This document shows, piece by piece, positions 34,601 to 44,521 of a stretch of DNA of 64,000 bases; the stretch's first letter is position 1, and the number at the start of each line of letters is the position of its first letter. The DNA comes from Agarilytica sp033852175. GTDB taxonomy: Bacteria; Pseudomonadota; Gammaproteobacteria; Pseudomonadales; Cellvibrionaceae. Where the stretch lies: positions 33,499 to 97,498 of the forward strand of contig JAWSUY010000037.1 of the NCBI GenBank assembly GCA_033852175.1. Reading direction: 5' to 3'. A model generated the notes under the pieces. The model did no database searches, was not told where the DNA came from, and saw only the letters and a program-made list of their open reading frames with translations. A program made the translations under genes and the position numbers.

Positions 34601-35944
34601 TTAACCCTCCTTCTCAATGCGCGTGAGATTGTCACGCAGAATGGGGCCGTACTCATATTTGCCAGAGCAAACGAAGGTACACAAGGCAAGATCTTCTTCA
34701 TCAAGTTCCAAACACCCTAGTTTTTGAGCCGTATCGGTATCGCCAACAATAAGCGCTCGCAATAACTGAGTCGGCAAAATATCCAACGGCATCACTTTTT
34801 CAAAGGCCCCAACCGGAACCATGGCACGCTCGCCACCGCTAGTTGTGGTCGTGAAATTGAATTTTTTACCGCTAAACAATTTGGATACGTATATAGAAAG
34901 GACAGAAAAACGATTAACGCCCGCCCGAACATAATGTAAGAATTCTCGTTCACGGCCTTCTTCTAGAACGCTCACCTGAACATGGTGACGACCTAAATAC
35001 CGCAAAGGGCCATTAGTAGCACGACCACCGAAAACAGAACCCGAAATCAGGCGATTTTCACCGTCTTTCAGCTGCCCAACGGTGAGCTCGTCTAGGCTTG
35101 CACCAACGCGTGTTTTTACCAAGCGAGGCTCATTCACCTGCGGCCCAGCTACTGCTACAACACGTTCGACATCTAATTTGCCGGTGGTAAAGAGTGCACC
35201 GATTGCGGCAACATCTTGATAACCGCAGGTCCATACGGTTTTCTTAGCGCTAACAGGCGAAAGGAAGTGAACATGTGTGCCTACGTTGCCAGCTGGATGA
35301 ACACCACCAAAGCTTTCATAGCTCACTCGCTCTAAACCACTTTCGGGGATAGTCGCACCAGGCGCTTGCCCAACGAAGACCTTACCTTCAGTTAGGCAAG
35401 TCAGAACGGCTAAACCGTTTTTGAAGTCTTCAGCCTTATCCGCCAATACAACTTGAGGATCTGCCGCTAATGGATTGGTATCCATTGCAGAGACAAATAT
35501 CGCTACAGCTGTAGAGTCAATCGCAGGAACCTTACTGTAAGGACGCGAAAGAAGCGCAGTCCACAAACCCGAATTAACGAGGTTGTCGACAACATCTTGC
35601 CGGTCAATAGAGGCCAATTGTGTGACGTCATATTTTGCGAAGGTTTCCGCATCGTCGCCATCAACATCAACCACAACGGATTGAAATGCGCGCTGGTAAC
35701 CACGATTGATGGCCGCTACGGTTCCCGATGCAGGAGAAGTGTAACGAACACCTTCCGTTTTTTTATCGGTGAACAGTAACTGCCCCAACTTCACTTTGTC
35801 GCCAACCTGAACAGCCATGGTAGGTTTCATACCATGGTAATCGTATCCAATGACAGCAACTGAGCGAATGTTAGGACCCTCTTCAATGGACTGCCGGGGT
35901 GCCCCGGTAATAGGTAAATCCAATCCACGACGAATCTTTATCAT
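34601..35944 (-). CDS. nqrA: Na+-NQR subunit A
   Basis: 447 residues, cytoplasmic, no transmembrane helix. It begins MIKIRRGLDLPITGAPRQSI, typical of NqrA, and has the C-terminal ICSGK-like CTFVCSGKYEYGPILRDNLT. It binds quinone near NqrB and is the first gene of the operon nqrABCDEF-apbE-nqrM. An 830-bp region with a possible Fur box lies upstream. Confidence 0.98.
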   Translation of the reverse strand: MIKIRRGLDLPITGAPRQSIEEGPNIRSVAVIGYDYHGMKPTMAVQVGDKVKLGQLLFTDKKTEGVRYTSPASGTVAAINRGYQRAFQSVVVDVDGDDAETFAKYDVTQLASIDRQDVVDNLVNSGLWTALLSRPYSKVPAIDSTAVAIFVSAMDTNPLAADPQVVLADKAEDFKNGLAVLTCLTEGKVFVGQAPGATIPESGLERVSYESFGGVHPAGNVGTHVHFLSPVSAKKTVWTCGYQDVAAIGALFTTGKLDVERVVAVAGPQVNEPRLVKTRVGASLDELTVGQLKDGENRLISGSVFGGRATNGPLRYLGRHHVQVSVLEEGREREFLHYVRAGVNRFSVLSIYVSKLFSGKKFNFTTTTSGGERAMVPVGAFEKVMPLDILPTQLLRALIVGDTDTAQKLGCLELDEEDLALCTFVCSGKYEYGPILRDNLTRIEKEG

Positions 35945-36778
35945 ACGTCTAGCCTAGTTTTGAGTTTATAAAAGCTTTGGATATCGATTGCCCATCTCTA
36001 TTTAGCCTCTCTATATAGTCCAGTTAGTCCATATAGATAGAGGCCGCTTAACGATAATGACAATCGATATAAATTCTTTGTGCAGTTTTTTAAGACGGTG
36101 TGACTGCGCATACGTCTTTATCACGCGCTCTGTTTTAGCGCTTTCTTGCCTACTATTTTATCAATGTAAAAATGAGCGCTAACAAAGCGCGTTCTAGCAT
36201 GCAGCTAAAAATAAATTTCACAAAATAAGGGTTAAATGGGAACGACTCCCAACAGCGCCATAAACTGAGCGCAATTCATACAAACACGTCGCTGTATTTA
36301 CCCCTAAATGTAGTCTATTGGAGAAAAACCCTCACAATAGACGCAAAAAATCGCCGCAATTATACGGACGGCACGGTTTTTTCACCAGCTCGAAATCGTA
36401 TTAAGTATCTGTTTTTTCACTTCTTTTTGATCGTTTTTACTCTAACAAATCGATCAAACCAACTCACATTGATTTCCATCAAATTATCAGTAGTCCCAAA
36501 AAATATTTAACGTAAAACGCGCCATTTTCCCGATAAGTTAATCCGACACGCAGAGGAGCCAAAAAAACCACAAACTCAACAAGCGATGAACACCGCTACT
36601 GAACAAACATTTGCACAAGAATAGAAAATAACGAACGGAGATTGAAAACCCGCCATATAAAAAACGCCAAAACGCAATTCGGCACACCAACACCCTGCCT
36701 TCTATTCGCGCCAGCTATTCCAAGTTACGCGCAAGTTGCTAGAATACCCGGCCCGATAACCCTCAATAGCCAGATTGA
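35945..36778. promoter_or_regulatory. Divergent nqrA/mfd upstream region with hairpin and Fur-box-like site
   Basis: Two sites stand out. A hairpin with arms GCCTCT-CTATAT and ATATAG-AT-AGAGGC is at 36005-36044, in what should be the nqr leader. GATAATGACAATCGATATA at 36053-36071 matches 15 of 19 bases of the Fur consensus by my count. The rest of the interval is AT-rich, with no gene seen. Confidence 0.4.
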
Positions 36779-39700
36779 ATGAATAACAACATATTAGCGC
36801 CACCCATACTCGGCAAAGCCTCCAGCAAAACGTCTTGGGGCAATCTTCTGAGCAATAGCAGCAGCGCCTGTGCAATTGCGCATAGTGCTCTCAACAGCGA
36901 TACATCCAGCTTACTCATTGCGCCTAACATGAGCATTGCCGAACGGATGGCGACAGATATAAAGCTATTCCTATCGGGTACCGATAACGCGCCAGGGGTT
37001 GAAGTCTTTTCGGACTGGGAAACCCTACCTTACGATTCGTTCTCGCCTCACCAAGACATCATTTCTAATCGCATGCGCTGTTTGTACAAAATGGCGAGAA
37101 ATGAGCGAAGCCTTATCATTGTCTCCGCACAAACACTTGCACAACGACTGGTCCCCCAGAGCTACGTATTATCAAAGAGTTTGGTCTTAAGCATTGGCGA
37201 TAAACTCGACCATGCAAAATTTCGCAACCAGCTCACTCATTCGGGCTACACCAATGTCGACACGGTCTTTCAACACGGTGAATTTGCTTTAAGGGGCGCC
37301 CTTATTGATGTCTACCCAATGGGCAGTAATTCGGCTTACAGAATTGAGCTTTTTGATGATGAAGTGGAATCACTTCGGGAATTTGACCCGGATACTCAAC
37401 GCACAATCACCAAAGTCGATAAAATTGAATTGCTGCCTGGCCGTGAGTGTCCGCTAGACGAAATTAGCATCGCGAACTTTCGCTCGCAGTGGCATGCTAA
37501 GTTTGACGTTAATCATAAGTCCTGCCCGGTATATTTAGACGTTCACGCAGGGCATTCTCCAGCCGGTATCGAGTATTTTCTTTCACTCTTTTTTGATACC
37601 ACATCGTGCCTGCTTGACTACTTACCCGACAATAGCCCGTTATTTATTATGGACGGCTTTGAAAAAGCGTATGAAGAATTCTGGCGAGAAGCCAGCAATC
37701 GCTTCGAAAGCCGCTCGGGAGATGTCGAGCGCCCTATTCTTCCACCTCAAGAAGTCTTTTTACCGGTCGACGAAATATTTTCTCGCTTCAAACAATTCCC
37801 CAAGGTACAGCTACAGCAGAAAGCCTTGCCAGAAAAACAGGGGCATACAAATTTTGAGCTGAGCGTTTCGCCTTTGCTGATGATCGATAGCCGAGCAAAG
37901 AACCCACACCACCACCTAGAAGAATTTATATGCTCAACTGAAAAGCGCATACTGTTCTGTGCCGAATCGAATGGCCGACGTGAAGTTCTGCTAGAGCACT
38001 TACAGAAAATCGGCGTAAGCCCCGACAACACTGCTAGCATTCACGAGTTTCTCCACAGCGACCTAACGCTCGCCATCACGGTTGCCCCTTTAGTAGAAAG
38101 CGTTAATAGCCAAGCGCCCGGCTTTATCCTGATCTCGGAATCACAACTGTTCGGCAATCAGGTAAAGCAATCTCGCCGACGACGATCCGATAACGGCGAA
38201 CACGAAGACATCATTAAAAACCTCACCGAGCTTAAAGAAGGAGCCCCCGTCGTCCACATTGACCATGGAGTAGGCCGCTACCGAGGCATGAAGACGATAG
38301 AACTCGATGGCCAAGCCGATGAGTTCCTCGTATTGGATTATGCCAACGAAGCCAAACTCTACGTACCGGTCGCCAATTTACACACCATTAGCCGCTACTC
38401 CGGTTCTGATGAAGACCACGCTCCACTGCACAAACTGGGCAGTGAGACATGGCAGAAAGCCAAACGTAAAGCCGTCGAAAAAATTCGGGACGTTGCCGCC
38501 GAACTGCTCGATATTTACGCCAAGCGAAAAGCCAAAAAAGGCTTTGCTTATATCGACCCCAAAGAAGATTACGACATTTTTTGCGCATCTTTTCCGTTCG
38601 AAGAAACCCCAGACCAGAAAGATGCCATTGAAGCCGTGCGCGACGATATGCTCTCTGCACAACCGATGGATAGACTCGTCTGTGGCGATGTTGGCTTTGG
38701 TAAAACAGAAGTCGCTATGCGTGCGGCATTTATCGCCATTCAAAATAACAAGCAGGTCGCGATTCTTGTGCCGACCACCCTGCTTGCACAGCAACATTAC
38801 GAAAACTTTAAAGATCGCTTTGCCGACTGGCCAGCCAATATCGAAGTGGTCTCTCGCTTTCGCAGCCAAAAAGAAACCACTGAGGTACAAAAAAATCTCG
38901 CCGAAGGCAAAGTCGACATTATTATCGGCACGCATAAGCTGCTTCAGGGCGGAATGAAGTATTTCGACCTAGGACTCATGATTATCGATGAAGAGCATCG
39001 CTTTGGCGTAAGGCAAAAAGAGGCATTGAAATCGCTTCGCGCTAATGTCGACATTTTGACCATGACCGCCACACCGATACCCAGAACACTTAACATGTCG
39101 ATGGCAGGTATTCGCGATTTATCCATCATCGCTACACCACCAGCCAAACGCCTGTCAGTCAAAACCTTTGTCCGCGAGACAGATAAAAGCCTGATTAAAG
39201 AAGCGCTGATGCGTGAGATTATGCGTGGAGGGCAAGTGTATTACTTACACAACGAAGTCAAAAACATCGAAAAAGTCGCGAGGGATATCGAAGAGATGAT
39301 CCCCGAAGCGCGCGTTAAAATTGGCCACGGTCAAATGCGTGAACGCGAGCTCGAACAGGTAATGGCCGATTTTTACCATAAGCGTTTTAACGTATTGGTC
39401 TGTACCACCATTATTGAAACCGGTATCGATGTGCCGACAGCCAACACCATTATCATTGATCGGGCTGATCGCTTTGGTCTTGCCCAGCTTCACCAGCTAC
39501 GTGGCCGCGTCGGGCGCTCCCATCATCAGGCTTATGCCTATTTATTAACCCCGCACCAAAAGGCGATGACGCCCGACGCCCTCAAACGTCTCGAAGCCAT
39601 TGAAGAGGCCCAAGACCTCGGCGCAGGCTTCACATTGGCTTCACACGATATGGAGATTCGGGGTGCTGGCGAATTACTGGGCGATGAACAAAGCGGCCAA

Positions 39701-40243
39701 ATTCAAACCATTGGCTTTTCGCTCTATATGGATATGCTAGACAGGGCCGTAAAAGCGATTCAAAACGGTGAAGAGATTTCACTCGAGAACCCGCATGCAG
39801 CAACTGTAGAAGTGAATCTCAGAATCCCAGCCTTAATCCCCGACGACTACCTACCGGATGTGCACACGCGCTTAATTTTGTATAAGCGCATTTCCTCCAC
39901 CACAACAGACGAAGACTTAAGAGAGCTCCAAGTGGAGATGATCGATCGGTTTGGCCTGCTTCCAGAGCAAGTGAAAAACCTCTTTCGTCAAACACAATTA
40001 CGTTTTGATGCCGAAAAATTAGGCATCACTAAAATCGAAGCGTCAAAAAGTGGCGGACGCTTAGAATTTTGCAAAACCCCCAATGTCGACCCATTAACGA
40101 TTATTAAGCTTGTACAAAACCAACCACAATACTATCGTCTAGATGGCGCCAACCAACTCAGGTTTATGATTGATATGGAAACACCGGACGATCGTTTGAA
40201 AGCTGTTCATTCGGTACTGGAAAAGTTATCACAGAATAGCTAA
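36779..40243 (+). CDS. mfd: Transcription-repair coupling factor
   Basis: 1154 residues. It removes RNA polymerase stalled at DNA lesions and recruits UvrA. Domains in order: UvrB-like N-terminal part (to about 370), RNA polymerase-interacting CarD-like domain (about 480-575, GAPVVHIDHGVGRYRGMKTI), a RecG-like translocase with Walker A GDVGFGKTEVAMRA and box II DEEH (IIDEEHRFGVRQ), then QLRGRVGRSHHQAYAYLL and a C-terminal TRCF domain. Full length. The ATG at 36779 has no strong ribosome site. Confidence 0.97.
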   Translation: MNNNILAPPILGKASSKTSWGNLLSNSSSACAIAHSALNSDTSSLLIAPNMSIAERMATDIKLFLSGTDNAPGVEVFSDWETLPYDSFSPHQDIISNRMRCLYKMARNERSLIIVSAQTLAQRLVPQSYVLSKSLVLSIGDKLDHAKFRNQLTHSGYTNVDTVFQHGEFALRGALIDVYPMGSNSAYRIELFDDEVESLREFDPDTQRTITKVDKIELLPGRECPLDEISIANFRSQWHAKFDVNHKSCPVYLDVHAGHSPAGIEYFLSLFFDTTSCLLDYLPDNSPLFIMDGFEKAYEEFWREASNRFESRSGDVERPILPPQEVFLPVDEIFSRFKQFPKVQLQQKALPEKQGHTNFELSVSPLLMIDSRAKNPHHHLEEFICSTEKRILFCAESNGRREVLLEHLQKIGVSPDNTASIHEFLHSDLTLAITVAPLVESVNSQAPGFILISESQLFGNQVKQSRRRRSDNGEHEDIIKNLTELKEGAPVVHIDHGVGRYRGMKTIELDGQADEFLVLDYANEAKLYVPVANLHTISRYSGSDEDHAPLHKLGSETWQKAKRKAVEKIRDVAAELLDIYAKRKAKKGFAYIDPKEDYDIFCASFPFEETPDQKDAIEAVRDDMLSAQPMDRLVCGDVGFGKTEVAMRAAFIAIQNNKQVAILVPTTLLAQQHYENFKDRFADWPANIEVVSRFRSQKETTEVQKNLAEGKVDIIIGTHKLLQGGMKYFDLGLMIIDEEHRFGVRQKEALKSLRANVDILTMTATPIPRTLNMSMAGIRDLSIIATPPAKRLSVKTFVRETDKSLIKEALMREIMRGGQVYYLHNEVKNIEKVARDIEEMIPEARVKIGHGQMRERELEQVMADFYHKRFNVLVCTTIIETGIDVPTANTIIIDRADRFGLAQLHQLRGRVGRSHHQAYAYLLTPHQKAMTPDALKRLEAIEEAQDLGAGFTLASHDMEIRGAGELLGDEQSGQIQTIGFSLYMDMLDRAVKAIQNGEEISLENPHAATVEVNLRIPALIPDDYLPDVHTRLILYKRISSTTTDEDLRELQVEMIDRFGLLPEQVKNLFRQTQLRFDAEKLGITKIEASKSGGRLEFCKTPNVDPLTIIKLVQNQPQYYRLDGANQLRFMIDMETPDDRLKAVHSVLEKLSQNS

Positions 40244-40498
40244 TGCCTACCCATAAATTGGGTCGTGGCGAGGAGAGACTTAAATGGTCAGGTTTACGTA
40301 ACAGGATATAGGCATTTGCTCATTGCAAATAAGCCCATCTAGTGATGCGAAGATACCCGTTTAAGTTTTATCGCGGCAGGCATCTATTTAGGAAGGGGCA
40401 CTAACAAGCATACTGATGTGGAGAGTAACTGCTGCGGACAAATGTGAAACGCCACGTTTACACCTCTAGACTTTGCTACTTCCGAAGGTGGCTTTAGA

Positions 40499-40699
40499 AT
40501 GAGCTTTAAACGTTACCTCGGAAGATTGCAGGGGGCGCGGACTATAAAACCTCCTCGAAGGCAGTCTAAAAGCGTCGTGTATCCATATCCAGCAATGGAA
40601 ACCCGACGGCTTCATTGCGTTCTCGCCACACTCCGCTTTATAAGCAAGATTACAGGCCGGGACTCATTTACTATTGAAGAGTTAGAGCGAAATAACTAG
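40499..40699 (+). CDS. Possible 66-residue hypothetical protein
   Basis: It lies between mfd and csiV. The ATG at 40499 has GAAGGTGG ten bases upstream. The product is basic (RTIKPPRRQSKSVVYP) with a helical end (TLRFISKITGRDSFTIEELE). No family recognised. It may be a real small gene or chance; the remaining parts of the 568-bp gap (40244-40811) show nothing else. Confidence 0.35.
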   Translation: MSFKRYLGRLQGARTIKPPRRQSKSVVYPYPAMETRRLHCVLATLRFISKITGRDSFTIEELERNN

Positions 40700-40811
40700 A
40701 GTAAAGACAAATAATCGCCTCAATTGTAGAAATATAACCAAGCCCAGCAACGACACTACTGGCACAATTAGAAATCGCAGCTAACTGATTTTAAACAAAA
40801 GAGAATTCTTC

Positions 40812-41996
40812 GTGATTTACACCGCAACAAAACAGATGCTATCGACCTCAATCATCTCAGGCATTTTTTGCCTAGTCGTCGCAGCTTCTCAGCCGGTTTA
40901 TGCCCAGCCCTCTCAGGAAACAGAAGAAGACATATTTAATGATCACTTTAACAACTGGTACCAAGTAGAACTCATTGTTTTTGAACGCATTGAGCGAACC
41001 AGTGAAGATTCTGAGATCTGGCCTAAAAACATTACGTTAACCTACCCTCCTCGTTTGGAATATTTGATCCCAGCGGAAGAGCCTGAGATAACGGGTACAG
41101 AGGAAGCGGAAAATGCGGAAACGACTGACCTCCCTGTCGATTCAAACAGTTCTCTAATGTCAAAGGCTGAAGCGAAGGACAATCGAGACTTACTCGAAAC
41201 CCTGCAGAGTACCGACCCGCAGGACCCACTCAATATGAAGTACCGCTCGGCTATCGAAGAAGCCGAGAAAGTACGCATGACACCTAAAGAACAGCCTTAT
41301 ATTATTCTGGGTGAAACACTCCAGGATTTGAATGACGATGCTCGCCGCTTGGGACGAGATCGCTCAATGCGCGTTCTTTTCCACCAATCATGGCGGCAAC
41401 CCATGACAAAAGAAGGCGACGCACCTTCGATCGTTATGACCGGGGGAGATACCTTTGGAGAACACTTTGAGCTTGAAGGCAGCATAAAGCTATACGTTAG
41501 TCGTTACCTACACTTGCATACCAACCTATGGCTAACACAGTTTGAGGCTAACGTAGGGCAAGAAAGTGACCACTGGCCGCCCGTTCCTGAGCGACCCCAA
41601 CCCCTTGTGATTGAGCTCGACTTAGATTCAGCATTTGAAGGTGCGTATACCGATCAACAGGAATCAATCTTCGAAGAGTCCCTAGAAGAATCCCTAAAGC
41701 TCAATACACAAATTAGCGCCACATCAACAAACTTTGGGTTTTCCTACTCTCCGGACGACACTCCCCTACCCGAAAACGAACTGTCCTACGCCAATACAAG
41801 TGCGTCCTCCCTGCTAAACGACTACTCACGACTCGCGCAAAAACCTTTCATCACAAAACACATTGTGACAATGAAGCAAAAAAGGAGAATGCGAAGCAAG
41901 GAGCTGCATTATCTTGATCACCCCAAGCTGGGCATTCTGATTAACATTAAGAAATATGAACCTGAGTTTCTGAAGGAAAGTGAAAACGACGGGTAA
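40812..41996 (+). CDS. csiV: CsiV family protein
   Basis: 394 residues with a signal peptide (cleavage near VYAQPS). CsiV proteins are encoded next to mfd and are periplasmic; Pseudomonas and Vibrio members bind peptidoglycan or support it. The diagnostic start NWYQVELIVFERIERTSEDS, IWPKNITLTYPP and the C-terminal RMRSKELHYLDHPKLGILIN are present. The central acidic linker makes it longer than the usual 250 residues or so. Its stop codon (GGGTAAC) is the first unit of the GGGTTAC array, so the array abuts the gene. Confidence 0.85.
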   Translation: MIYTATKQMLSTSIISGIFCLVVAASQPVYAQPSQETEEDIFNDHFNNWYQVELIVFERIERTSEDSEIWPKNITLTYPPRLEYLIPAEEPEITGTEEAENAETTDLPVDSNSSLMSKAEAKDNRDLLETLQSTDPQDPLNMKYRSAIEEAEKVRMTPKEQPYIILGETLQDLNDDARRLGRDRSMRVLFHQSWRQPMTKEGDAPSIVMTGGDTFGEHFELEGSIKLYVSRYLHLHTNLWLTQFEANVGQESDHWPPVPERPQPLVIELDLDSAFEGAYTDQQESIFEESLEESLKLNTQISATSTNFGFSYSPDDTPLPENELSYANTSASSLLNDYSRLAQKPFITKHIVTMKQKRRMRSKELHYLDHPKLGILINIKKYEPEFLKESENDG

Positions 41997-42046
41997 CGGG
42001 TTACGGGTTACGGGTTACGGGTTACGGGTTACGGGTTACGGGTTAC
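41991..42046. repeat. Heptanucleotide array GGGTTAC x 8
   Basis: One GGGTAAC unit, then seven perfect GGGTTAC units (56 bp), G-rich on the coding strand. The first unit supplies the last Gly codon and the TAA stop of csiV. It is the third heptamer array in 15 kb, and again lies immediately after a gene. The following 250 bp to the cold-shock gene show nothing recognisable. Confidence 0.98.
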
Positions 42047-42299
42047 AAGGGTGGTATAGCAGGAAAGCCTGAAAAGGTCATGAAAGAAAATTTGACGAAA
42101 ACGGATACAGGAAGTTCAAAACCTATCAGCGAATTACAGAAGCAATGTGAGTGAATAAAAGAAGGTTAGAGGGAAACGTTCGGCTAATCACTCCTTGCCT
42201 CCTGCCTCAGGTTAAAATCCGCACCATGGGTACATCAATATAACAACAAGAAACGAGTGACCAGCCAACCGTATTGCGAAACTTACAAATAATCAAACA

Positions 42300-42512
42300 T
42301 TAAACGCATTCTACGTCGTCAGCCTGATAACCTTTTTCACCTTCCTGAATTTCAAACTCAACTTTCTGACCTTCCGCTAGGCTTTTGTATCCGTCACCAC
42401 GAATATTACGATAGTGAACAAATATATCATCAACCTTTTGGTCTTGGGTAATAAAGCCATACCCTCGTGCATTGTTGAACCACTTAACCGTGCCGATTTC
42501 TCGAGCTGCCAT
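42300..42512 (-). CDS. Cold-shock domain protein
   Basis: 70 residues from the ATG at 42512, chosen because AAGAGGTG lies six bases before it (a GTG nine bases earlier overlaps that site). RNP1 is ARGYGFI after KWFNN and RNP2 is DIFVHYRNI. It binds single-stranded nucleic acid, but whether it is induced by cold or stationary phase cannot be told. Confidence 0.9.
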   Translation of the reverse strand: MAAREIGTVKWFNNARGYGFITQDQKVDDIFVHYRNIRGDGYKSLAEGQKVEFEIQEGEKGYQADDVECV

Positions 42513-42633
42513 GCTACGCACCTCTTATATTTTTATTATCTAAATAACTAAACCCCTCACAAAAATCTCCTACAAAAGGAAAAATCTTTACAAGGACTAC
42601 AAGCGCAAAGATATTGCAATGCAAACGTCATGT

Positions 42634-43371
42634 CTAGCATGGGCTAATCGTTTTGAGTATTACTTCTCTTATTTTTGGGATAGACGATTCTAATTGCGCC
42701 ATTATCTTATCTAAACTGATAACTTCGTCACTTAAACCTGAACACCAGTTCACAATTAAACTTAATGATGCATACGCCAAATCACGCTCCCGCGCCAATG
42801 CGGCCTCCGGCATTAGCGTCATTCCAACCAAATCACAGCCATCTTTTTGAAGTTTTTTTATTTCAGCCGACGTTTCCAAACGCGGGCCTTGAGTACAACC
42901 GTAAGTACCACCAAACTGAAAACCGATATCGCTTTCGGTCGCGGCCTGCTTAAGTACCGCACGTAACTTTTCATTAAACGGCGTCGCAAATTCTATATGG
43001 GCAAGAGATTCATTTTTCCCATCATAAAAAGTATGCTCTCGACCATAGGTGTAATCGATAACCTGGTCAGGAATAACAAAACGACCGGGTCCAAACTGCT
43101 CACCGATTCCACCTGTTGCATTAAATGCAATAACACGCTCAACACCAATACGCGAAAACGCATCAATATTTGCACGGTAATTTACTTTGTGTGGCGGCAC
43201 ATTATGTTCACCACCATGGCGCGGAATAAAACAAACATCGACATTATTAAATCGCCCCTGTGTTATCGACTCCACTTTTCCATATGGGGTTTCAATCGAG
43301 ATTTTTTTTTGATTAGAAAGCTCAGGAAATTCATAAAACCCCGAGCCACCGATAACACCAATCACACTCAT
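42634..43371 (-). CDS. S-methyl-5'-thioinosine phosphorylase (MTAP family)
   Basis: 245 residues, purine nucleoside phosphorylase/MTAP family. Phosphate- and ribose-site motifs: GVIGGSGFYEF, PRHGGEHNVPPH, NATGGIGEQF and GMTLMPEAALARE. At the base-recognising site it has N208 in VNWCSGL rather than the Asp of adenosine-specific MTAP. This points to 6-oxopurine preference, as in the Pseudomonas methylthioinosine phosphorylase (PA3004). In that pathway MTA is first deaminated. It is 16 bp after the mechanosensitive channel gene and near nagZ, the Pseudomonas gene order. Confidence 0.88.
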   Translation of the reverse strand: MSVIGVIGGSGFYEFPELSNQKKISIETPYGKVESITQGRFNNVDVCFIPRHGGEHNVPPHKVNYRANIDAFSRIGVERVIAFNATGGIGEQFGPGRFVIPDQVIDYTYGREHTFYDGKNESLAHIEFATPFNEKLRAVLKQAATESDIGFQFGGTYGCTQGPRLETSAEIKKLQKDGCDLVGMTLMPEAALARERDLAYASLSLIVNWCSGLSDEVISLDKIMAQLESSIPKIREVILKTISPC

Positions 43372-43387
43372 TATTAAACCTTAGAAA

Positions 43388-44506
43388 TTAATTTTTATTT
43401 TCGACAGATGATTTAACACGAATATCATCGGGAAGATGCACTGTTGATGTTGGAAATGCGCATTCGGCACCGGCTTTATCGATTATGTCCAAAATCTGTA
43501 ACATCACATCTTGTTTAATCTCGTGAAATTCAGCCCAATCTTTTGTTTTAGTAAAACAATAAACAAAGAAGTCCAAAGACGAGGCAGAAAGCTCATTGAA
43601 ATTGACCATAAGCGTCAAGTTTTGCTCGACAGCATCATGCTGCTCTAACATCAACTTAACGTCGCGAACTATTCCCGTCATTAAGCGAGCATCGTCGTAC
43701 CGAACACCAATTTTTTCATATATACGTCTATTAGACATACGCGAGGGATTTTCTACCGAGATCTGTGTAAATGTTGAATTAGGCACATAAAGTGGTCTTT
43801 TATCGAACGTCATAATCCGTGTAATTCGCCACCCAATATCTTCTACAGTCCCTTCAATATTCTTATCCGGTGATCGAACCCAGTCACCCACCGAAAACGG
43901 TCGATCAAGATAAATGATCAAACCACCGAAAAAATTGGCCAACAAATCTTTTGCCGCAAAGCCAACCGCTATGCCGCCAATACCGCCAAACGCTAATACG
44001 CCCGAAATACTGTAACCCAAAGACTGAAGTGCGATGAGCACTGCCGTAATAATGACCGATATTCGCAATAACTTACCGACCGCGACTGCCGTCGTTTTGT
44101 CCAACGGCTTACGCATATAGCCCGGATCAATCACGTTTTTTTCAACAAATAATAAGAAACTATGAATAAACCAGGTAACAATAAATATCGCCGTCACGTG
44201 CCTGACCGTATTAACAGAGGCAAAGAGTATAGATTCTGAATGCTGAGCCACAATCGAAGCGGCAAAACTCAAGCCCATAACCCAAATAAACCAGCGCAAA
44301 GGACGGGTGATGGCATGCACGAGAGCATCGTCCCAAAGGTTTTTCGTTGCGTCAGCCTTACGCTTTAACTTCGCCATTGAGCGACCTACAGCAAAGGCAA
44401 TAAAAAGCGTAATCAGTACGACAATAAAGACTTCAATCGTCCATAAATTTTCTTGACCGGTTTTTGATACCACCCAACCCGTGAGTTGTGACCATAGGGA
44501 TTCCAC
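43388..44506 (-). CDS. MscS-type mechanosensitive ion channel
   Basis: 372 residues: four or five N-terminal membrane helices, the pore-lining helix and entry to the beta domain (GGIGGIAVGFAAKDLLANFF, then GGLIIYLDRPFSVGDWV), and a cytoplasmic C-terminal domain. Length and layout resemble YbdG/YnaI-type small channels rather than plain MscS. It follows nagZ by 15 bp and precedes the phosphorylase, so one transcript is likely. Confidence 0.9.
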   Translation of the reverse strand: MESLWSQLTGWVVSKTGQENLWTIEVFIVVLITLFIAFAVGRSMAKLKRKADATKNLWDDALVHAITRPLRWFIWVMGLSFAASIVAQHSESILFASVNTVRHVTAIFIVTWFIHSFLLFVEKNVIDPGYMRKPLDKTTAVAVGKLLRISVIITAVLIALQSLGYSISGVLAFGGIGGIAVGFAAKDLLANFFGGLIIYLDRPFSVGDWVRSPDKNIEGTVEDIGWRITRIMTFDKRPLYVPNSTFTQISVENPSRMSNRRIYEKIGVRYDDARLMTGIVRDVKLMLEQHDAVEQNLTLMVNFNELSASSLDFFVYCFTKTKDWAEFHEIKQDVMLQILDIIDKAGAECAFPTSTVHLPDDIRVKSSVENKN

Positions 44507-44521
44507 ATCTACCTCCTCAAA

